A stretch of 64,000 nucleotides of DNA from Muscardinus avellanarius (lineage: Eukaryota > Chordata > Mammalia > Rodentia > Gliridae): assembly GCA_963383645.1 (NCBI GenBank), contig OY726559.1, positions 113,237,296 through 113,301,295 of the forward strand, written 5' to 3'. Below, piece after piece: positions 36,601 through 43,800 of the stretch. The position numbers and the translations under genes are program-made. Every line of letters begins with the position of its first letter. Within the stretch, counting starts at the first letter, position 1. The notes below the pieces were generated by a model. The model did no database searches, was not told the DNA's origin, and worked only from the letters and a program-made list of their open reading frames with translations.

Positions 36601-36977
36601 GGCCCTGGCCCTGGGCCCTCTGGTCGGGTTGTGCTAATGCTGGGCTTTGGCCTCTTTCCATCCTCCAGGACTCTCTACAAGATCCTGGACAGCTGCAAAC
36701 AACTGACGCTGGCCCAGGGGGCGGGGGAGGAGGACCCGGGCGGCATGGTGACTATCATCACGGGCCTCCCCCTGGACAGCCCCAGCACACTCTCAGGGCC
36801 CATGCAGGTGGGTCTTGGGCGCTGGTTGAGCCCCCCACCCCACCCCATGGCCTGCCAGCCAGCTCAGCTCAGGCCCTCCTTCCCATTTTACAGGCTGCCC
36901 TGCAGGCCACCGCCCATGCCAGTGTGGACATCAAGAATGTTCTGGACTTCTACAAGCAGTGGAAGGAGATTGGTTGA
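6710..36977 (+). CDS. SMG5: SMG5, nonsense-mediated mRNA decay factor (22 coding exons)
   Basis: SMG5 pairs with SMG7 to bind phosphorylated UPF1, recruits PP2A and deadenylation/decapping, and licenses SMG6 cleavage. Coding exons: 6710-6783, 13897-13995, 15700-15823, 16143-16299, 17019-17108, 19186-19275, 19727-19805, 23679-23804, 23903-23971, 24614-24822, 25403-25540, 25885-26478, 29036-29211, 30038-30113, 30670-30845, 31866-32024, 35011-35070, 35321-35480, 35796-35886, 36383-36457, 36669-36807, 36894-36977. They sum to 3045 bases (1014 aa; human about 1016) and every junction keeps frame with GT-AG ends. Exons 1-11 encode the EST1-type 14-3-3-like and helical repeats; exon 12 a Ser/Asp/Glu-rich linker; exons 18-22 the C-terminal PIN domain. 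The first PIN acidic residue is kept (VPDTQAL), while the position aligned to the last catalytic Asp of SMG6 reads IITGLP, as expected for inactive SMG5 PIN domains. The start is set by family match MSQGPPPGE. Confidence 0.98.
6784..8120. other. 5' part of SMG5 intron 1: CpG island tail and unique DNA
   Basis: GC-rich, CpG-rich sequence continues to about 7100, then ordinary unique intron follows to 8120. No SINE is visible in this stretch, in contrast to the rest of the 7.1-kb intron. This spacing is consistent with promoter-proximal regulatory DNA being kept free of insertions. Confidence 0.55.
8127..8179. repeat. (TTTA)n microsatellite
   Basis: About 13 units abutting the tail of a reverse-oriented SINE. 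Confidence 0.92.
8374..8436. repeat. (TGT)n(TAT)n compound microsatellite
   Basis: About 7 TGT units pass into about 14 TAT units with one ACT interruption, again at the tail side of a reverse SINE. Confidence 0.92.
8925..10385 (-). repeat. Dense array of about ten minus-oriented SINEs
   Basis: Almost 1.5 kb of SMG5 intron 1 is reverse B1-dID DNA. Tails begin near 8925, 9018, 9195, 9690 and 9915, and left-half pieces lie near 9395-9520, 9535-9655, 10130-10255 and 10268-10385. The copy at 9195-9385 is of the 'ggaacc...ttcctgg' subfamily. Several copies lack the right half. Confidence 0.85.
10386..10616. other. Unique intronic sequence
   Basis: AT-rich unique DNA of SMG5 intron 1 between SINE clusters; no exon recognised. 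Confidence 0.4.
10623..10690 (+). repeat. ID-like tRNA-derived SINE
   Basis: Reads 'gctggggttgtagttcac...tcaatccccagcacc' followed by an A-rich tail. No B1-like half is attached, so it is a monomeric ID-type element. Confidence 0.7.
10744..11030 (+). repeat. B1-dID copy, CA repeat and an old 7SL-like monomer
   Basis: A shortened plus copy (10744-10868) ends in (CA)n (10869-10914). Next, 10920-11030 has the older 7SL-type phrase 'agcctgggcaatgtagcaagac', which the dimeric copies have lost. It is probably an ancient B1 or FLAM-like monomer. Confidence 0.7.
10869..10914. repeat. (CA)n microsatellite
   Basis: About 23 uninterrupted CA units starting right at the 'ccccagtaaaa' SINE end. Confidence 0.95.
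11035..11110. repeat. (TTCC)n microsatellite
   Basis: About 15 TTCC units then CTCC/TTC variants; one strand is pure purine. It lies between a 7SL-like monomer and a reverse dID half. Confidence 0.92.
11111..12295 (-). repeat. Minus-oriented SINE cluster
   Basis: Reverse pieces begin near 11170, 11405, 11495, 11715 and 12095. Complete copies include 11495-11690 and 11715-11920. A TCTA tetranucleotide run (12050-12080) is embedded. Divergence is higher than in neighbouring clusters, so some copies are older. Confidence 0.8.
12296..12593. other. Unique GC-rich intronic island
   Basis: About 300 bases of GC-rich DNA without SINE similarity in SMG5 intron 1. An ORF is open here, but I recognise no protein. 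Confidence 0.4.
12594..12644. repeat. (GT)n microsatellite
   Basis: About 25 GT units immediately before 'tactggggattgaaccc', the tail end of a reverse dID half. Confidence 0.95.
12645..13285. repeat. SINE cluster (two reverse, one forward)
   Basis: Reverse copies at 12645-12840 and 12870-13070. A forward copy at 13098-13262 ends in a short CA run. Confidence 0.85.
13286..13510. other. Unique intronic sequence
   Basis: Short unique segment of SMG5 intron 1; nothing recognised. Confidence 0.4.
13511..13725 (-). repeat. Reverse B1-dID SINE with (TTG)n tail
   Basis: A TTG run at 13511-13533 heads a copy that ends with 'cgtgcgccaccacaccc'. It lies 170 bases upstream of SMG5 exon 2. Confidence 0.87.
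14170..15490. repeat. SINE cluster filling SMG5 intron 2
   Basis: Forward pieces at 14180-14345 (7SL-like left half then an ID-like 'gatgtggctcagtggtagag'), 14445-14670 and 14752-14850 (left half only). Reverse copies at 14850-15000, 15005-15135, 15160-15355 and 15360-15490. The last copy ends about 210 bases before exon 3. Confidence 0.83.
16590..16960. repeat. SINEs in SMG5 intron 4
   Basis: Two partial reverse dID halves (16625-16695, 16735-16770) flank a (CATA)n run. A forward copy follows at 16772-16950 ending 'ccatccccagtacc', close to the exon 5 acceptor at 17018. Confidence 0.83.
17325..17545 (-). repeat. Reverse B1-dID SINE
   Basis: A near-complete young copy in SMG5 intron 5, from 'ggtctggggatggaaccc' to 'gcgccaccacgcccgg'. 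Confidence 0.9.
17546..17930. other. Unique intron 5 sequence
   Basis: Unique DNA in SMG5 intron 5 between SINEs. An open frame of about 110 codons crosses it but shows no family similarity I recognise. Confidence 0.4.
18246..18285. repeat. (ATT)n microsatellite
   Basis: About 13 ATT units between two reverse SINE pieces. Confidence 0.92.
18585..18635. repeat. (TTTA)n microsatellite
   Basis: About 12 TTTA units at the tail of a reverse SINE. Confidence 0.92.
19935..20430 (-). repeat. Two reverse B1-dID SINEs
   Basis: Copies at 19935-20160 (T21 tail, 'gcaggtctggggctgaaacc' end) and 20240-20425, early in SMG5 intron 7. Confidence 0.88.
20431..20830. other. Unique intron 7 sequence
   Basis: About 400 bases without SINE similarity; no exon recognised. 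Confidence 0.4.
20831..21180. repeat. Forward and reverse older SINE copies
   Basis: A forward left half with short right half (20831-20985) and a reverse copy (20990-21170). Both are more diverged than the array that follows. Confidence 0.75.
21181..21820 (+). repeat. Triple SINE array with shared target-site repeats
   Basis: Three forward SINEs (about 21195-21403, 21418-21611, 21627-21807) are separated and flanked by four copies of an A5-GTAAAG target-like sequence (21181-21194, 21404-21417, 21612-21626, 21808-21820). The three belong to different subfamilies: the 'gctctcagcaac / tatagcccag' type, the 'gcttaagagaccc / tttccaggaacccc' type, and the 'gttcgcgg / tcggaggtcaaatgcc' type. A simple tandem duplication therefore does not explain them. 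Confidence 0.85.
21821..22520. other. Unique intron 7 sequence with poly-C
   Basis: SINE-free, GC-rich DNA with a C-rich run at 21886-21902. I see no exon. Open frames lack family similarity. Confidence 0.4.
22525..23205. repeat. SINE cluster
   Basis: A reverse copy (22525-22732, 'gcaggtctggggatggaacc' type) followed by forward copies at 22760-22965 and 22987-23200. Confidence 0.88.
23355..23545 (+). repeat. B1-dID SINE of the shortened-left-half subfamily
   Basis: Complete forward copy with 'gctggcataagagaccctg' and 'gggcttccaggaacccc'. It lies 130 bases upstream of SMG5 exon 8. Confidence 0.9.
24025..24315 (-). repeat. Two reverse left-half SINEs in SMG5 intron 9
   Basis: Left halves only, at 24028-24165 and 24178-24310. 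Neither has a dID half attached on the tail side beyond a few bases. Confidence 0.8.
25640..25800 (+). repeat. Fragmentary dID halves in SMG5 intron 11
   Basis: Two right-half pieces: 25690-25742 ('ggggtgtagctcaggtag') and 25752-25802 ('ggggtgcagttcagtgtag'). Only about 80 bases separate the second from exon 12. Confidence 0.75.
26900..27235 (-). repeat. Reverse SINE pair in SMG5 intron 12
   Basis: A G-run (26908-26917) heads a reverse copy to 27090. A left half follows at 27095-27230. Confidence 0.83.
27326..27394 (-). repeat. Full-length ID SINE
   Basis: Read on the minus strand it has 'tagctcagtgggagagcac', the undeleted middle 'aagacccttggtcc', and 'aatccccagcacc'. It is a monomeric tRNA-derived ID, unlike the deleted ID half in the dimers. 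Confidence 0.78.
27525..28440. repeat. Mixed SINE cluster in SMG5 intron 12
   Basis: A short reverse piece at 27525-27595, then forward copies at 27630-27775 (diverged), 27840-28035, 28070-28165 and 28185-28390. The tails are A-rich. Confidence 0.8.
28600..28830 (+). repeat. Forward B1-dID SINE
   Basis: Complete copy with near-matching flanks (ttagttgag before, ttagcttgag after) that look like a 9-10 base target duplication. Confidence 0.85.
29212..30037. other. SMG5 intron 13, repeat-free
   Basis: An 826-base GC-rich intron with no SINE. Introns 8, 10, 13 and 14 are all SINE-free, in contrast to the large SINE-filled introns. Confidence 0.6.
30985..31150 (-). repeat. Older reverse B1-like SINE
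   Basis: A diverged left-half copy in SMG5 intron 15 with a T/G-rich tail (30990-31018) and the end 'ttacaggcatgtgccacca'. Confidence 0.75.
31522..31712 (+). repeat. 27-bp minisatellite in SMG5 intron 15
   Basis: Seven head-to-tail units of 26-27 bp, each with a 'ccatcca' core; cores start at 31527, 31553, 31580, 31606, 31633, 31660 and 31687. The last units are most alike. There are no spacers between units. Confidence 0.9.
32190..32850 (+). repeat. Forward SINE cluster in SMG5 intron 16
   Basis: Left half 32195-32310; shortened-left-half copy 32318-32500; copy 32581-32765 of the 'tatagcc' type; and a monomeric ID-like element 32787-32845. A degenerate AAT/AGT run (32503-32576) separates two copies. 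Confidence 0.85.
32503..32576. repeat. (AAT)n(AGT)n microsatellite
   Basis: A trinucleotide run with mixed AAT and AGT units directly after 'cctagtaccaccaaa', the end of a SINE. Confidence 0.9.
33580..33830 (-). repeat. Reverse SINE left half and an older monomeric B1
   Basis: 33580-33702 is a young reverse left half. 33705-33828 is a more diverged B1-type monomer with 'gggtctcctatgtttcccag' and 'attacaggtgtgtgcca'. Confidence 0.78.
33831..34085. other. Unique intron 16 sequence
   Basis: Unique DNA of unknown origin; possibly old repeat remnants, not identified. Confidence 0.35.
34090..34290 (+). repeat. Forward B1-dID SINE
   Basis: Copy of the 'gctctcagcaac / tgtagcccggag' subfamily with a short deletion in its left half ('gcactcttgggaggc'). 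Confidence 0.88.
34291..35010. other. Unique 3' part of SMG5 intron 16
   Basis: About 700 bases of G-rich unique DNA before exon 17; no extra exon recognised. Confidence 0.4.
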
Positions 36978-38005
36978 GGCTGACCCCAAGGCCCTGCCGT
37001 GGGGCTGACTCCAGATCTCCCCCGGCAGCCGGGACCACCTGTAGTCACCCCACCACATGCAGACTCACGCACGCACATAGGAAGGAAGCCAGCTGCGCAG
37101 AGGCTGCTGGGAGGGTGGGGTTCCTGTTGCCAGGACGACAGGAAAGCAGGGAGTGCTGGGAGCAGGAGAGGCCCCTGTTCCCCGGCAGGCGGCAGGCGGG
37201 GGTGTCCGCGTTTCAGAGTGGGTCCTGGACCTCTAAGGGGAAGGGACAGCAGAGGGGCCCTTCATCCTCCCCAGGACGTGAGGTTTGGGCAGGGATTGGG
37301 ACCGCCTAGGCCTGGGCAGCAGTGACTGATGAGTGTCTGGTGGTTCTCTGCAGACCCTTCCCCCTCGGCTCCCCAGGGCAGCTGTGGGTCGGCGGGAGGA
37401 AGGGCCAAGTGGCCTGTGCCACCTGGCCGGGCAGGGGCTCAGCTTCCTCCTGCTCCCTGGCCTCTGTCTTGCTGCAGGTGCCTGGCCAAATTCTATGAGG
37501 AGTGCCCCACGCCACCAGCCTGCGGTCGCCGTGCTCTCCTGGCTGCTGTGCTGAGGCGGAGGGGGTGGCAGGAAAGGGGGGTGCGGGCTGAGCTGGCCCT
37601 CACTACCTGGGGAGGCCAAGAGGGTGGCGCCAGTGGGAGCAGAAGGGAGAGGCCTGGGGCACTGCTGGGCTGGGGCCCTCGTCCGGGCTTCCCTCCTGCC
37701 TCCCCAGCACTGGTGCCTGGGTGGGCCGAGCGCTGGCCGGCCTCAGGGAATCGAGTGGCCGCGTGGGAGCAGAGGTCATGATAGCTCAGGGCAGTGTCGC
37801 CACAGGAGGCCACGGAAGGGTCTCAGCTCTGCTCCCAGCCCCGTGCTGGCCTGGCTTCCCAGGCTGTACTGAGGAGAGCTGGCTTCCTGCCTTTCTTCCA
37901 CAAGAGCATGTCTGGAAGACCTGGGGGAGCGGGCTCACCTGCCCCCAGACCCTGGCAGAGACCAGACCGAAGCGTCATTAATAAAGACCCCAAGCCCATA
38001 CCTGT
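36978..38005 (+). other. SMG5: SMG5 3'UTR
   Basis: About 1 kb from the TGA at 36975-36977 to the poly(A) site after 37985; SINE-free and GC-rich. Long 3'UTRs are one established trigger of nonsense-mediated decay, and NMD-factor mRNAs are known targets of their own pathway, so this length fits feedback control. Confidence 0.8.
37980..37985 (+). terminator. SMG5 poly(A) signal AATAAA
   Basis: Canonical AATAAA about 1 kb past the stop codon, in unique DNA just before the SINE cluster starting near 38050. Cleavage is expected near 38000. Confidence 0.85.
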
Positions 38006-38049
38006 GTACAGGACTCTTCCTGGGATGTCGCCGAAAGTGCACTAAGGGT

Positions 38050-39510
38050 GGACAGAAGCCAGGCTGTTGGTGCACATTATGTAATCCTAGTGTTTGGAAG
38101 GCTTGAGGCAGAGGGATCACAGGTTTACAGCCAGCCCTCTGCGACATAGTGAGACCCTGTTTCAAAATAAAATAGGAAGCCAGGCATGGTGGTGCACACT
38201 TGTAATCTCAGCATTAGGAGGCTGAGACTGGAGGATCGCGGTTCTCTGCCAGCCTCAGCTACTTAGGCCCTTTATTTCAAAATAAAGAGTAAAAACTAGG
38301 ATGCTGGGCGTGGTGGCGCAGGCTTGTAATCCCCATGCTTGGGAGGCTGAGACAGAATCGCACAGGTTCAAAGTCAGCCTCAGCTCTTTAGTGAGGCTCT
38401 CAGCAACCTAGTGAGACCCTGTTTCCATATAAAACCGGCCTGAGAGTATAGCCCAGAGGTAGAAAGCCTTTGGGTTCCACCCCCACTCACACACACACAC
38501 ACACACACAAAAGAATAAAAACTAGGCATGAAAAGCCAGGCATGGTGGCGCATACTTGTAATCCCAGCACTAGGGAGGCTGAGAGGAGGATCCCAGTTTG
38601 CAGACAGCCTCAGCTACTTAGTGAGATCCTGTTTAAAAAAAAAAAAATAGGGCTAGAGGTGTAGTTTGGAGGTAGAATGCCCCTATGTTCCATCCCCAGT
38701 ACTGCAAAAAATAAGACTGGGGTGTAGCTCAAAGGTAGAATACCGTTGGGTTCGATACCCGGTAACCCCCTCCCCCCCAAAATGGGCAAAGGTGTGGCCA
38801 CACACACCTGTATCCCCAGTTTAGGAAGCAGAGCCAGGAGGATCACAGGTTTAAGGGCATCCTCTGCAACTTCGTAAGACCCTCTTTACAAGTTAAAAAA
38901 ATAATTTGGCCAGGCGTGGTGGCGCACGCTTGTAATCCCCACCCTTGGGAGGTGGAGACGGGAGGATCGAGTAGGTTCGAAGCCAGCCCGCACACGCTGG
39001 CTTAGGAGACCCTGTTTCCAAATAAAAACATAAAATAGGTCTGGGAGTGTAGCCCGGAGGTAGACGGGCTCCCAGGAACCCCAGTACCGCCCCCCCCAAA
39101 AAAAATATTGGGTCTAAGTTTACCTCAACGGGAGAACACCTCTGGGTCCAATCCCCAGCACAAAAAGGGAATGACATGCCAGATGTTGTGGCACATGCTT
39201 GTAATCCCTGCACTTGGGAGGCTGATCGCACACGTTCAAAAACAGCCTCAGTTACACCTGAGATCCTGTTTCCAAATATAAGATAGGTCTGGGAGTATGT
39301 CCCGGAGGTAGAAAGCCTATGGGTTCCACCCTCAGTACCACCAAAAAAAAGAAAACCAGAAGGGTAGGCAGGATGCCCGGGGCTGGCACAGACCTGTAAT
39401 TCCAATATTTGAAAGGCTGAGACAAGAAGATCCCAGGTTCCAAAATAAAAAGGCTAAGGGTGTAGCTCAAGAGGTAGGCGGCCCCTAGGTTCAATCCTCA
39501 GTGCTACAAA
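38050..39510 (+). repeat. Forward SINE array between SMG5 and PAQR6
   Basis: About nine plus-oriented copies starting near 38056, 38178, 38303, 38532, 38715 (dID half only), 38785, 38908, 39178 and 39365. At least four subfamilies are mixed. A CA run (38483-38508) ends one copy. Confidence 0.85.
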
Positions 39511-40797
39511 AAGGTAAAGGTGGACAGGACAGTGGTTCCAGAGATCCCAGGAGGGGGCCCGAGGAGTTGCCGCGGCGCTGCTGTCTGGGTGGCTTTGCCG
39601 TCCCCTGCCGGATCCTGGGCCCGAGGGGATGTGGGAGGTCACCTGAGACCAGCGTGGGGCCACAGTGCTGGTCTGGCAAGAGTTAGCACAAACCGGGGTG
39701 AATAAGCCTGGCACATCCTTGGTGAGCTTTGAAGCGGGTTCATAGTCACCGCCCGGACCCTGCCTGAGCGTGCAGAGCCAGGCAGCCAAACTGACAGGAC
39801 CAATCCACACAGACTGGGGCGCAGCTTTGGAGCTGGGTGCACTGCTCTGGGGGTTAGGCCCACTGCCCTCGGGCCCTGCCCTGTCCCCGGCTGGTCTGCA
39901 CTGCGAGCTGGGTCAAGTTGGAGGCTGCCGTGTGCCCAAGGCTGAGTGAGCTGCCTGCTAATGGGGCTGGGCCACCGGAGCTGCTCCCCAGAGGCCAGAC
40001 AAGGCTGGGATTGTGCCCGGCTCCCTTTGTCTCCCCACTCCCCGCCCAGCCTGGCCTCCCCAGCCACCCTCGGCCTCAGCCTGGCTGGCAGGAGCGGCCG
40101 CAGCCCTGCTGGCCTAGGAGGTAAGGACGCTGGAGACTTGGGGCTCTTCTAGGGAAATGGGTAGTGTCTGTCAGCCCTGTACTCCCGGGAGCTCCAAATC
40201 CTGCTGAGGCCAGTGACCCCAGGGAGACAGACCTCAGCATCACCACCGCCCATGTAACATCCAGCTGGGGCACTTGGATCCAAGCCCTCCCCGCTCCCGG
40301 GAGGCCCCTGCTCACACGCGGGGCGGGTTTGCCTTGTGCCCCCCAGGGCCTTTGGCACCCAGCCCTGGGACAGAGGCCGGGAGCACGGCTGACCATGGGT
40401 GGGCGAGGCTGGCGGCAGGAGGAGCGGCGGGGAGGGTCCCTGGCTGGCCACTGCCTCCGCGGGCGCCGCCCACTGCACTGGCCCAGCCCCTCGCTGGTGC
40501 CCAGGAATGTGCGGGGAGAGGCCGGGCGGGCGGGCGGGGCAACGGAGCGGCCACCGGAGCCAGCGCACAGGTCTGGGCTGCGGGGCGGGCTCAGGAGGGC
40601 AGGGACCCCCAAGCACACCAGGCATCCCCACTTGCCCACGGGGGCACAATGGGAACTTTCGGGGGGAATGGCTGAGGGAGGCAGCCTCGCTGGGGAGCCC
40701 CCGCTGCAGAGCCAGAGAGCAGGAAGGGCTTCCCGGCCACAGGCACACTCGTGAGCGGCTGTGGAATCCAGCCCTGAGCCTCCCACTCTGTCTCCAG
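39511..40797. other. GC-rich PAQR6 upstream region
   Basis: 1.3 kb of SINE-free, CpG-containing DNA upstream of the first PAQR6 coding exon. It contains a strong donor (GAG|GTAAGG at 40120/40121) that could end a 5' untranslated exon, and a GC-box-like GGGCGGGCGGGCGGGGC stretch near 40524. It probably holds the PAQR6 promoter and leader exons; their limits are not determined. Confidence 0.45.
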
Positions 40798-40822
40798 GTC
40801 AACGTGGAGGTGCCGGGCCACC

Positions 40823-43800
40823 ATGCTCAGCCTCAAGCTGCCCCAGCTCCTTCGGGTCCACCAGGTCCCCCGGGTGAGGGGCTCCACCAGCCAACCCCAC
40901 ACCCCACCGCCAGACGGCGCCTGGGGCTGAGGCTCTACCCTCGGGAAGTTCCTCCTGCAAGCTCCTTCTCACTCCTCCCGTGCCACTGCGACTGTCTGTT
41001 TTCTTACTTTCTTTTTGCAGTAGTAGAGATGGAACCCAGGGGCTTTCTACCTCCGGGAGACACTCCCAGACCTATTTTACATTTTATTTGGAAGCAGGGC
41101 CTCACTAAGTAGCTGAAGTTGGCTTTGAACCTGTGCCATCCTCCTGTCTCAGCCCCCCAAATGCTGGGATTACAAGCGTGCGCCACCACGCCCGGCTACT
41201 TTCTCTGTTTCCTAAGAAGCGAGTGTGACTTCTCCTTCGCGCCCCCAGCACCGCCCCCCAGCCAGAGTCCTCTGCCCGAGTGCCCTGCGGACGCGTCCTC
41301 TCCAGCCCCGCCAGGGCCCCGCTCTGCTTCCTCCGTCTCTCGCCTGCTCCGTGGGTGTAGGGGACTTGTAGTGAGATGGGGATGTGCTTTTGCCTGCCTT
41401 GGGGGCCACTGTGACGCCCTCCGCCATCCCCCAGGTGTTCTGGGAAGACGGCATCATGTCAGGCTACCGCCGCCCCACCAGCTCGGCCTTGGACTGTGTC
41501 CTCAGCTCCTTCCAGATGACCAACGAGACGGTCAACATCTGGAGTCACTTCCTGCCCACCTGGTGAGGGCGGCACGGCCTGGGATGCCCCGGGGGCCAGG
41601 ACGAGGGTCCGTCTGAGACCCGCCCGCCCTCCGGCTGCAGGTACTTCCTGTGGCGCCTGCTGGCGCTGGCCGAGGGCCCGGGCTTCCGCGCCGAGCCCTA
41701 CCACTGGCCGCTGCTGGTCTTCCTGCTGCCCACCTGCCTCTACCCCTTCGCCTCCTGCTGCGCGCACACCTTCAGCTCCATGTCGCCCCGCGCGCGCCAC
41801 ATCTGCTACTTCCTGGACTACGGAGCACTCAGCCTCTACAGCCTGGGTGAGCCGGAGGGACGGGAGGGATGGGCAGGGACGGGGCGGGACGGGGCGGGAC
41901 GGGGAGGGATGGGCAGGGACGGGGCGGGACGGGGCGGGACGGGGAGGGATGGGCAGGGACGGACAGGGATGGGGTGCGACGGGGAGGGACGGGCAGGGAC
42001 GGGGGGGGGGGCGGGACGGGGAGGGATGGCAGGGACGGACAGGGATGGGGCAGGACGGGAGAGACGGACGGGATGGGCAGGGCGGCCTTGGCCTCAGCTC
42101 CCGTGCCCCACAGGCTGCGCCTTCCCCTACGCCGCCTACTCCATGCCGGCCTCCTGGCTGCACAGCCGCCTGCACCGGCTCTTCGTGCCCACCGCGGCGC
42201 TCAACTCCCTCCTGTGCACCGGGCTCTCCTGCTACTCCCGGTGGGTGCTGGGCTCCGCCGTGGGGCGGCAGGCGGGAGAGGGCAGGCCAGGCAGCCTGCT
42301 GCTCCTGAGCGTTCAAGGCTCGCAGGCGGGCTGCGCTAGTTCCCCCGGCCTTCTGCCATGACTGGCGACCTCCTCCCCCTTGACAGATGTGACCATTTAC
42401 AGAGGGTCGTGTGGCCTGAGGGCACGCACGCTCTCCCTTTCTCCTCTCTCTTTTATTTTTATGGTACCAGGGATAGAGCCCAGGGGCCTTTTACCTACAC
42501 CCCCAGACCTATATTTTATTTATTTGGAAATAGGGTTTCACAGGGTTGCAGAGGTCCTCACTACGTAACTGAGGCTGGCTGCGAACCTGTGATCCTCCTG
42601 TCTCAGACCTCCCAAGTACTGGATTTACAAGTGTGCACACACCCTGCTAACCTAAGTAAGGGCTTTCTTAGCCATCTCACTGATACTCTTTTTTTTTTTT
42701 TTTTTTTTTTTTGTGGTACTGGGTTCCTGGAAGCCCCTTTACCTCCGGGCTACACTCCCAGACCTATTTTATATTTTTTAATTTGGAAACAGGGTCTCTT
42801 AAGCCAGCGAGGCTGGCTCCAAACCGGCGCGATCCTCCTGTCTCTGCCTCCCAAGCGCGGGGATTACAAGCGTGCGCCACCACACCCGGCAACTGATAAT
42901 CATTTTATTTATTTATTTATTTTGTGGTACTGGGAATGGAACCCAGGACCATTCTACCTCCGAGCTACACCCCTAGCTCTATTTTTTTATTCTTTATTTT
43001 GAAACCGGGTCTCACTGAATTGCAGAGGGCCTCACTAAGTAGCTGAGGCTGTTCACGAACCACCATCCTCCAGTCTCAGCCTCCCAAATGCTGGGATTAC
43101 AAATGTGTGCCACCACACCCGGCTCCCAGCTCTATTTTTATTCTTTATTTTGAAACAGGGTCTAAGTTGTGGAGGGTCTAAGTAGCTGAGGCTGGCTGCA
43201 AACCAGGATCCTCCTGTCTCAGCCTCCCAGGTACTGGGATTATAAGTGTGGGCCACCATGCCCAGCTCCTTTTATTTTTTTCAATAATGGGAGTGGAACC
43301 CAGGGGTTTCTACCACTGAGCTACATCCTCAGCCCTTTGTATATTTATTTTGAGACAGGGTCCTTCTAAGTTGCCCAGGCTAGCCTGGGACGTGTGATTC
43401 TCCTGTCTCATCTTCCAGAGGAGGTGGGGCTGCAGGTGCGGCTCCCAGCTACCCTTGCTCTCTCTCTCTCTCTCTTTTTTTTTTTTTGGTACTGGGGATG
43501 GAACCCAGGACAATTCTACCTCCAAGCTACACACCAGCCCTATTTTTTATTCTATTTATTTATTTATTTATTTGTACTGGGGATGGAACCCAGGGGCTTT
43601 TCTATCTCCGGGCTACACTCCCAGACCTATTTCATATTTTATTTGGAAACAGGGTCTTACTGAGTTGCCGAGAGCCTCACTCAGTAGCTGAGGCTGTCAG
43701 TGAACCATGATCCCCTGTCTCAGCCTCCGAATGCTGAGATTACATAATACACGTGTGCTGTGCCACAGTGCCCGGCTCCTCTTGTCCTTCTTGGCCTCTC

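Noticed and set aside
40118..40126. A strong GTAAGG donor that could end a PAQR6 leader exon
   Set aside because: Not called as an exon because neither its start nor its transcription can be supported from sequence alone; mentioned in the upstream-region entry.
40076..40802. Open frames of more than 200 codons on both strands upstream of PAQR6
   Set aside because: GC-rich promoter/leader DNA. No recognisable protein and no consistent frame.
41780..42361. Long open frames of Gly/Arg/Asp repeats in all three plus frames
   Set aside because: They are produced by the G-rich minisatellite in PAQR6 intron 3, which lacks stop codons in any frame.
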